Below, one piece after another: positions 39,987 to 45,318 of a stretch of 45,318 bases of DNA (its first letter is position 1; each line of letters opens with the position of its first letter). Position numbers and translations under genes: made by a program. The stretch comes from VRUE01 sp050258095 (GTDB lineage: Bacteria > Actinomycetota > Thermoleophilia > Solirubrobacterales > 70-9), in the NCBI GenBank assembly GCA_050258095.1, contig JBLMYD010000077.1, positions 1-45,318 of the forward strand. The letters run 5' to 3'. The notes under the pieces were generated by a model that saw only the letters and a program-made list of their open reading frames with translations, was not told the origin of the DNA and ran no database searches.

Positions 39987-40727
39987 ATGCCGGACATCGT
40001 CGTCCTCTTCCTCGCCGCCTGCGGCACGGCCCTGGCCACCGGCCTGGGCGCGATCCCCGTCTTCTTCCTCGGCACCCGCGCGGCGCAGCTGACGCCGATC
40101 CTGCTCGGCTTCGCCGCCGGGGTGATGGGGGTCGCCTCGGTGGCGGGCCTGCTCGTCCCCGCGCTCGAAGAAGGCTCTCCCGCCGCGATCGCCGCCGGCC
40201 TCCTCGCCGGCGCCCTGCTGCTGGGGGTGGCGCGCAGGAACCTGGACTCCAACGTCGCCTTCATGGGGCGCCGCGGGCCGGGAGCCCGCACCTCGGCCCT
40301 CGTCTTCCTCGTCCTCTTCGTCCACAGCCTGCCCGAGGGCTTCGCGGTCGGCACCGCCTTCGCCTCCGATCGGGCCGGCCTCAGCCTCTTCGTGATCCTC
40401 GCGATCGCGATCCAGAACGTGCCCGAGGGGACGAGCGTGGCGATCCCGATGGCGGCGGCCGGCTTCAGCCCGATGCGCCAGTTCTGGGCCGCGGTCGCGA
40501 CCAGCGCGCCGCAGCCCGTCGGCGCCCTGGTCGCCTTCGTCCTCGTCGAACAGGTCCAGGCGCTGCTGCCCTTCTCCTTCGCCTTCGCGGCGGGCGCGAT
40601 GCTGGCCCTGATCGCGATCGAGCTGCTGCCGAGCGCCTACGCCGACCGCCGCCGGCTGGGACCGAGCGGCGGCCTGCTCGCCGGCGCCGCCCTGATGCTC
40701 GCCCTCAGCTTCCTGCTCGGGGTGTAG
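39987..40727 (+). CDS. ZIP family metal transporter
   Basis: A divalent metal transporter of 246 residues and about eight helices. Metal-path motifs: FVHSLPEGFAVGTAFA (helix 4) and IQNVPEGTSVAIPM (helix 5), with IELLPSAYADRRR later. Typical substrates are Zn, Fe or Mn; selectivity cannot be read here. It starts 13 nt after the phosphatase gene and ends overlapping the convergent methyltransferase gene by 23 nt. Confidence 0.92.
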   Translation: MPDIVVLFLAACGTALATGLGAIPVFFLGTRAAQLTPILLGFAAGVMGVASVAGLLVPALEEGSPAAIAAGLLAGALLLGVARRNLDSNVAFMGRRGPGARTSALVFLVLFVHSLPEGFAVGTAFASDRAGLSLFVILAIAIQNVPEGTSVAIPMAAAGFSPMRQFWAAVATSAPQPVGALVAFVLVEQVQALLPFSFAFAAGAMLALIAIELLPSAYADRRRLGPSGGLLAGAALMLALSFLLGV

Positions 40728-41271
40728 GGGCGGTGGGCGAGGCGGCGCCGGGATGGGCGTCAACCGGCGCGGGCGTCCAGGGCGTTCGCCGCGGCAGCCA
40801 GCGCGGCACGTTGCGCTTGTAGGCGCGGTATTCCTCGCCGAAGCGCTTTTCGAGGCCGGGCTCCTCGTAGACGAGGAAGCCGACGTGGTTGAGCGCGAAG
40901 AAGGCGGCGCACCAGGCCAGCAGCGGCAGCGAGCCGAACAGCGCCGCCTCGCCGGCGAGGAAGGCGACCACGGCGGAGATCATCGGGTTGCGCACGTGCC
41001 GGTAGGGGCCGACGACGACGAGGCGGCGGGTCGGGTCCCAGGGCGCCAGCGTCCCTTCGCCGACGGCGGCGAAGAGGCGGACCGTCCAGAGCCAGAGGGC
41101 GAAGCCGGCGAGGAGCAGGGCGAGGCCGAGGAGGACGGGGAGGACGCTGGCGGCGCCGTCGAGCCCCCAGCCGACGTCGGTGCCGGTGAGGGCGAGGATC
41201 ACGGCCGGCACCAGCACGTTGACCACGCCGGGCAGCGGCCCGATCGCGCGGGCCTGGCGCCAGGCGCTCAC
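40705..41271 (-). CDS. Isoprenylcysteine carboxyl methyltransferase-like membrane methyltransferase
   Basis: A membrane protein of about 188 residues with several helices and the ICMT/PEMT signature GPYRHVRNPMISAVV followed by EEPGLEKRFGEEYRAYKRNVPRWLPR, where the Glu-Glu and the final Arg/Pro residues bind S-adenosylmethionine. Bacterial members methylate small lipids or isoprenoid-like carboxylates or amines; the substrate is unknown. GTG 41271 is chosen over TTG 41307. It overlaps the ZIP gene end to end. Confidence 0.88.
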   Translation of the reverse strand: MSAWRQARAIGPLPGVVNVLVPAVILALTGTDVGWGLDGAASVLPVLLGLALLLAGFALWLWTVRLFAAVGEGTLAPWDPTRRLVVVGPYRHVRNPMISAVVAFLAGEAALFGSLPLLAWCAAFFALNHVGFLVYEEPGLEKRFGEEYRAYKRNVPRWLPRRTPWTPAPVDAHPGAASPTAPTPRAGS

Positions 41272-41348
41272 GCTGCCGCCGCTGGATTCACCCGGGACGA
41301 TTTGCAAACAGTACGCATCGGCGCCCTTTCTGGCAGGATCGCTCGCCG

Positions 41349-42524
41349 ATGCGCCACGCCGCCGACCGTCCGCTTGGCGTCGCCCCCGCGACGGCGCTCG
41401 ACTACCGCGAGCTGGCCCGCCGCCGGCTGCCGCGCCAGCTCTTCGACTACGTCGACGGCGGCGCCTACGAAGAGGCGACCCTGCGCGCCAACGTCGCCGA
41501 CCTCGAGTCCGTGCTGCTGCGCCAGGTGGTGATGCGCGACGTCAGCGTCCGCGACCCGTCGGTCGAGGTGCTGGGCCAGAAGCTGGCGCTGCCGGTCGTG
41601 CTCGCCCCGGTCGGCCTCGCCGGGATGCTCGCCCCGCGCGCCGAGGTGCAGGCCGCCCGCGCCGCGGCGGCGGCGGGCGTGCCCTTCGTCGAGTCGACCG
41701 TCTCGATCTGCCCGATCGAGGAGGTGGCGGAGGCGACCGAGGCGCCGCCCTGGTTCCAGCTCTACGTGATGCGCGACCGCGCCTACGCCGAGGGGCTGAT
41801 GGCGCGGGCGGCGGCGGTCGGCTCGCCGGTCCTCGTCCTCACCATCGACCTCGCCGTGCTCGGCGCCCGCCACCGCGACACGCGCAACGCCGTCGTCGGC
41901 CGGCCCGGCCGCTGGGCGAGGATGCGCCGCGGGCTCGACCTCCTCTCCCATCCGCGCTGGATCCGGACCGTGGCGCTCGGCGGCCGCCCGCTCACCTTCG
42001 GCAACCTCGAGCAGGCCGTGCCGGGGGCACGCTCCCCTGCCGCCTTCAAAGCCTGGGTCGATTCGCAGTTCGACCCCAGTGTCACCTGGGAGGACATCGC
42101 CTGGGTGCGCGAGAGCTGGCCGGGCCGGCTGCTGGTCAAGGGGGTGCTCGACCCCGACGACGCCCGCCGCGCCGCCGACGCCGGGGTCGACGGCGTCGTC
42201 GTCTCCAACCACGGCGGCCGCCAGCTCGACGCCGTGCCCTCGACCGCGCGGGCGCTGCCCGAGATCGCCGACGCCGTCGGCGACCGGATCGAGGTTCTCG
42301 CCGACGGCGGCGTCCGCAACGGCCTCGACGCGGTCAAGATGGTCGCCCTCGGCGCCCGCGCCGTCCTCATCGGCCGCCCCTGGGCCTGGGCAGTGGCCGC
42401 CCGCGGCCAGTCCGGCGTCCGCCACGTCCTCGCCACGATGCGAGCCGACATCGACACCGCCCTCGGCCTCACCGGCCGCACCTCGATCGCGGACCTGGAC
42501 CGCTCGGCGCTCTACAGGTATTAG
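41349..42524 (+). CDS. FMN-dependent alpha-hydroxy-acid oxidising enzyme (lactate-type)
   Basis: The 391-residue TIM-barrel flavoenzyme belongs to the LldD/lactate monooxygenase/glycolate oxidase family. Seen: FDYVDGGAYEEATLRAN, PVVLAPVGLAGML, WFQLYVMRDR, LVLTIDLAVLGARHRD, LLVKGVLDPDDA, the catalytic VSNHGGRQLD (His base and Arg), and LADGGVRNGLDAVKMVALGA, which binds the FMN phosphate. It oxidises an L-2-hydroxy acid, most likely L-lactate. A long insert near 200-245 is compatible with lactate 2-monooxygenase-like proteins. CAGGAT lies 9 nt before ATG 41349. The gene is at the border of a lower-GC island. Confidence 0.92.
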   Translation: MRHAADRPLGVAPATALDYRELARRRLPRQLFDYVDGGAYEEATLRANVADLESVLLRQVVMRDVSVRDPSVEVLGQKLALPVVLAPVGLAGMLAPRAEVQAARAAAAAGVPFVESTVSICPIEEVAEATEAPPWFQLYVMRDRAYAEGLMARAAAVGSPVLVLTIDLAVLGARHRDTRNAVVGRPGRWARMRRGLDLLSHPRWIRTVALGGRPLTFGNLEQAVPGARSPAAFKAWVDSQFDPSVTWEDIAWVRESWPGRLLVKGVLDPDDARRAADAGVDGVVVSNHGGRQLDAVPSTARALPEIADAVGDRIEVLADGGVRNGLDAVKMVALGARAVLIGRPWAWAVAARGQSGVRHVLATMRADIDTALGLTGRTSIADLDRSALYRY

Positions 42525-42716
42525 CTCGCTTCAGTTAGTTGTGTGGACCGAAGTCCTTCCACTGCTTTCATACGCGGAAGGAGAAGCACACACGGCGGAG
42601 GTTGGACGTGTCCCTTGACTAAACTAAAGCCGGGCCCAGTGCCCCTAGGTAGTAGCGTGGGCTGCGGTTGAGCTTCGCGACTGGCGTGACGCGAAACTAC
42701 GATAATCCGCGGCCAG
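42525..42716 (+). promoter_or_regulatory. Upstream region of the OLD nuclease gene
   Basis: This 192-nt stretch marks a visible drop in GC relative to the genes on the left. GATAAT (42701-42706) lies 10 nt before ATG 42717 and is the likely -10; I see no good -35 at the right spacing. TTGACT (42615-42620) occurs further up. No gene or RNA family was recognised. Confidence 0.4.
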
Positions 42717-44534
42717 ATGCGCGTCTCGCAAGTAGACATCGATAAGTTCCTGTGCTTCAAGCACCTAACTCTTCCAGTCGACCGGTCTCTGCAGATGCTC
42801 GCCGGACCCAACAACGCTGGAAAGTCGTCTTTTATTCGCCTCGTTGAGGCTTTCTTTGCGAATCCCGACAGCAACGCGCTTGTTGCCCTGCTGCCACGTA
42901 ACGACTATTACGCGGAAGCTGGATCGCGAACGATGTCGGAAGTCAAGATCTGGTTCGACCACTTGAGTGAGGAAGAGGTCAAGGTCGTCGGCGGGGCTCT
43001 CAGAAGAGACGGCCGATTCTGGATAGCCCTGCGATGTACGCGCAGTGGATCCCGTAGCTTCGAAGCATCAAAGGCGTCGGCCGAGGACGCCAAGCGTCTC
43101 TACGACTACGTCCTCGAGAACTATCAGCTTGTGAAGATCCCATCGGTTCGCGTTGGCGGGGCGGGGGACCTTGAGAAACTCGCCTCCCTGGAGAGGCTGC
43201 TGGACACAATGGAGTCAGTGCTGATACGCCGCACGGCGGGCAATCCGTCGGCGGTGCAAAAAGCGTTCGCTACGAAGATCGAAGACGTGGAGAAGGTCGT
43301 CAAAGAAGCGCTCGACGAATCCGCTAAGAGCATAGGAGAGGATCTTCCATTTCAGGATGGAAGCGTCACTTTCTCGCTCCCCGAGCCGCGCTTCGCTCTC
43401 CGGGGGATGCTTCAGGCTGCGGCAATCGAAAGTCTCGATGGCACGCGGGTTCCTGTCGCGGACCGAGGAACGGGATTTCAGTCTGCCCTGGTGCTCGGCA
43501 TGCTCCGCTACGTCGCAGAGCGAGAGGGGCAAAACGCTGGCAATGTGCTTTTCGCCATTGAGGAGCCCGAGGCATTCCTTCATCCACAGACTCAACGGGC
43601 GATGACTCAGGTTCTAAGGGGTATAGCGAGTGACGCCCAGGTCCTCGTTACCACGCACAGCCCGGTAGTCGTCGACACCTTCAAGCTTGGGCAGATAGCA
43701 CGGCTACCCCTGGAGCCGTCAGGTACCGACTACCACTGGCGCCCACCGAAGCTTGACGATGCGCAGGAGGGGCGACTGACCCGCTACTGCAGCGCTGCCA
43801 ACAGCGAACTCGTATTTGCGAACGCGGTGATCCTTGTTGAGGGAGAGAGCGACTACCTCGTAGTTGAGTACCTGCTCGGCCGAATCTGCGGCGGACCCGG
43901 CGGGCATTACGCGCGTGGCTTGACGGTCATCGAGGCGGGAGGCATAGGTCGCATAAAGCGTCTCGTCGAACTAGCCGAGCATTTCGGCGTGCGCGCCTTT
44001 ACCCTGGTTGACAAAGATGGACTGAGAGCGGCGAGTGATCGGAAGCTGCTTGACATTCTCGCTGGCCGCAAAGTGGTTCCCGGCGACACCCAGAAGGACG
44101 CGATGCGATCGGCGGCGGATACCCCGTCGCCTGACTATGCGGGGGCGTTGGTCAATCAGGCCGCGATAAATCAGCTGCTGGCTCCCTTCGATGCATACAT
44201 GATGGTTTCAGATCTCGAGGGCATGTTGCTCGATTCGCTTGGGGTACAGCGACTCATTGAGCTCTTGGGTCCGGACGGCGCCGGGGAGCTCGATCAGCAG
44301 TTCATTGAGCAGGAGCTCGTCGGTCAGACCGACGCCAAGCGGAAGTTGGCCCGGCGAATCGGCTCGAAAGGTTGGGATGCCAGTCTGGCACCAACTGGCA
44401 AGGTCGAGCCTCACTTGCCGAAGTTGGTCCTCGAACAGGGGCTTGCGCAGACCCAGAACTCGCCCGAGGAGATCGCGAGGTTGGAAGGCTGGTTGCGGGA
44501 GATCGTCGACGGGATCACAACCGCAGCGGTGTAG
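42717..44534 (+). CDS. OLD family ATPase/TOPRIM nuclease
   Basis: A 605-residue protein with an N-terminal SMC/ABC-like ATPase: Walker A GPNNAGKSS (30-38), IEEPEAFLHP (281-290, Walker B and D-loop) and TTHSP (312-316). The C-terminal TOPRIM nuclease has VILVEGESDY (Glu375) and VDKDG (Asp432, Asp434), with SDLEGML further on. OLD proteins were named for the P2 phage exclusion protein; relatives such as GajA of Gabija act in phage defence. No UvrD-like GajB gene follows, so this looks like a stand-alone (class 1) OLD. Lower GC and different codon use suggest recent transfer. Confidence 0.92.
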   Translation: MRVSQVDIDKFLCFKHLTLPVDRSLQMLAGPNNAGKSSFIRLVEAFFANPDSNALVALLPRNDYYAEAGSRTMSEVKIWFDHLSEEEVKVVGGALRRDGRFWIALRCTRSGSRSFEASKASAEDAKRLYDYVLENYQLVKIPSVRVGGAGDLEKLASLERLLDTMESVLIRRTAGNPSAVQKAFATKIEDVEKVVKEALDESAKSIGEDLPFQDGSVTFSLPEPRFALRGMLQAAAIESLDGTRVPVADRGTGFQSALVLGMLRYVAEREGQNAGNVLFAIEEPEAFLHPQTQRAMTQVLRGIASDAQVLVTTHSPVVVDTFKLGQIARLPLEPSGTDYHWRPPKLDDAQEGRLTRYCSAANSELVFANAVILVEGESDYLVVEYLLGRICGGPGGHYARGLTVIEAGGIGRIKRLVELAEHFGVRAFTLVDKDGLRAASDRKLLDILAGRKVVPGDTQKDAMRSAADTPSPDYAGALVNQAAINQLLAPFDAYMMVSDLEGMLLDSLGVQRLIELLGPDGAGELDQQFIEQELVGQTDAKRKLARRIGSKGWDASLAPTGKVEPHLPKLVLEQGLAQTQNSPEEIARLEGWLREIVDGITTAAV

Positions 44535-44564
44535 AGCTGATTTGGCGCTACCCTGGATAAAGCA

Positions 44565-44753
44565 ATGGCCACCGCAAAGCAAGACGCCCGCAGGGTTCTC
44601 GACGGTCTCCCTGAAGAGGCTTCACTTGAGGACATCCAATACCACCTCTATGTCCTGCAACGCATCAGGCGCGGCCGAGAAGACGTCAGGGCGGGAAGGG
44701 TCGTGCCCCACGACGAGGTCGAGCAGCGGTTGGCCCGGTGGCTCGACGAGTAG
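44565..44753 (+). CDS. Small antitoxin of a ParE-type toxin-antitoxin pair
   Basis: A 62-residue acidic protein, LPEEASLEDIQYHLYVLQRIRRGREDVRAGRVVPHDEVEQRLARWL, of the kind found directly before ParE/RelE toxins; the end GRVVPHDEVEQRLARWL is typical. It should bind and neutralise the toxin. TACCCT (44549-44554) lies 10 nt before ATG 44565. It overlaps the toxin gene by 16 nt, so the two are translationally coupled. Confidence 0.82.
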   Translation: MATAKQDARRVLDGLPEEASLEDIQYHLYVLQRIRRGREDVRAGRVVPHDEVEQRLARWLDE

Positions 44754-45064
44754 CGTGGACCGAGACCGCCTGGCGGGACCTCGAGCGCATCGCCGACTAC
44801 ATTGCCGAGGACTCCCCAGGCTATGCAGCCGCGCTCGTGCGGCGCGTCCGTGACGGCGCCAGATCACTTGAAGAGATGGCCGAGCGAGGGCGCGTGGTTC
44901 CCGAGCTGGAGGAGCCGGCGATCCGCGAGCTGGTCATTGGGAGCTACCGCTTGGTCTATGAGATCGAGGATGCGGACATCTACATACTCGGCCTGATCCA
45001 CGGCGCACGCGACCTCGCCGCGCTCTGGGAAAAGGAGGGTCGCTCCGGGTCAGGAACTGGCTGA
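44738..45064 (+). CDS. ParE/RelE family toxin
   Basis: A 108-residue toxin of the ParE fold: VAWTETAWRDLERIADYIAEDSPGYAAALVRRV, VPELEEPAIRELVIGSYRLVYEIEDADIYILGLIHGARDL. The YRLVYEI...IYILGLIHGARD block is the classic end of ParE proteins, which inhibit DNA gyrase. GTG 44738 is the start. The tail (EGRSGSGTG) is low complexity. With the antitoxin it forms a complete type II pair beside the OLD nuclease. Confidence 0.87.
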   Translation: MARRVAWTETAWRDLERIADYIAEDSPGYAAALVRRVRDGARSLEEMAERGRVVPELEEPAIRELVIGSYRLVYEIEDADIYILGLIHGARDLAALWEKEGRSGSGTG

Positions 45065-45191
45065 CCTCGCCCTCACGATGGATCTCACTCCCGCTTCGCG
45101 CAACACTCAGCATCACGTCACAAGTCGCCCAGGGCAACGGGCCACCCGGCGCGCTGCGCTGATCAACTGATCCGTTCCTGAGCACGCGAGC
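45065..45191. other. 127-nt gap at the right end
   Basis: No gene seen. The stretch separates the ParE-like gene from the convergent partial DUF1801 gene; no clear hairpin or repeat was found. Confidence 0.4.
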
Positions 45192-45318
45192 CTAGCCAGA
45201 GGGCAGACCCGCGTCCGCGAGACGAACGGCGATCAGTCTCTTGACGAGTGCTTTCGGCAGGGGTCGGTCGACGGGAAGGTGCAGAGCGCTCTTGGTTCTC
45301 GTGTAGCCCTCGAGCTCA
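45192..45318 (-). CDS. DUF1801/YdhG-like protein, C-terminal part only
   Basis: The minus strand at the window edge encodes the last 41 residues of a protein, ELEGYTRTKSALHLPVDRPL and onward, ending LADAGLPSG before TAG (45194-45192). The GYxxTKSALHxPxDxPLPxxLVxxL pattern is the C-terminus of DUF1801 (YdhG/YjhQ-like, iron-chaperone-like fold). The start lies outside the window, so this entry is partial. Confidence 0.75.
   Translation of the reverse strand, partial: ELEGYTRTKSALHLPVDRPLPKALVKRLIAVRLADAGLPSG

Noticed and set aside
42521..42874. Minus-strand ORF across the OLD nuclease start
   Set aside because: It overlaps the conserved Walker A region of the OLD gene antisense and has no recognisable domain.

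Overview
The window is a 45.3 kb stretch of a very GC-rich bacterial chromosome with dense, often overlapping genes (GTGA, ATGA and TTGA junctions) and frequent GTG/TTG starts. Gene content (PASTA-less Ser/Thr kinase with a discoidin-like sensor, LytR_C protein, DUF3105, FemAB-like acyltransferase, arrays of TetR regulators, DrrA-type ABC exporter) fits an actinobacterium. My best guess is Thermoleophilia/Solirubrobacterales; this is inferred from protein style, since the window has no rRNA or other taxonomic marker. I found no rRNA, tRNA or CRISPR array.

Layout. 1-7.6 kb: a possibly interrupted NPCBM-like gene, a membrane Ser/Thr kinase, a DUF234-type ATPase, purM overlapping a Fic protein with a repeat-rich operator, then an undecaprenyl-diphosphatase and a DedA protein. 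7.6-18 kb: an exopolysaccharide/cell-surface glycan locus (CapD/PglF-type dehydratase, LytR_C and FlgD-like anchored proteins, Wzy-type polymerase, Wzx-type flippase, three glycosyltransferases, a small phosphoglycosyl transferase). These genes would build, flip and polymerise an undecaprenyl-linked glycan; the UppP proteins would recycle the carrier. 18-21.3 kb: GNAT, FemAB-like, DUF3105, metF. 21.3-26.2 kb: an unexplained 421-nt gap, an enoyl-CoA hydratase, and an array of four TetR genes carrying five TetR domains (the last gene is a double-TetR fusion). 26.2-33.7 kb: a DUF4926/DUF6883 pair, an EmrB-type exporter, a toxin-antitoxin pair flanked by a duplication of the exporter 3' end, a hydrolase, a double beta-propeller lipoprotein-like protein, a second UppP. 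33.7-42.5 kb: queuosine-salvage protein, ABC exporter, SRPBCC protein, a BacA-like prephenate decarboxylase homologue, DUF202, SpoIIE-type phosphatase, ZIP transporter, ICMT-like methyltransferase, lactate-oxidising flavoenzyme. 42.5-45.3 kb: a visibly lower-GC island with an OLD-family nuclease and a ParE-type toxin-antitoxin pair, then a partial DUF1801 gene.

The most unusual signals are non-coding. (1) A three-copy structured element of about 115-120 bp (14116, 22464, 34598) fills three convergent intergenic gaps; its outer arms differ in sequence but stay complementary, and an asymmetric inner part is conserved. (2) Identical 97-bp GC-rich repeats with inverted termini sit in frame twice inside the polymerase gene, and another palindrome sits in frame in the FemAB-like gene. 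(3) A recurrent TAGGATCGG-like -10 motif lies 6-14 nt before many start codons and points to widespread leaderless transcripts, which also helps choose starts. (4) The 421-nt gap between two apparently leaderless divergent genes carries a run of hairpins and a terminator-like end, a candidate small RNA.
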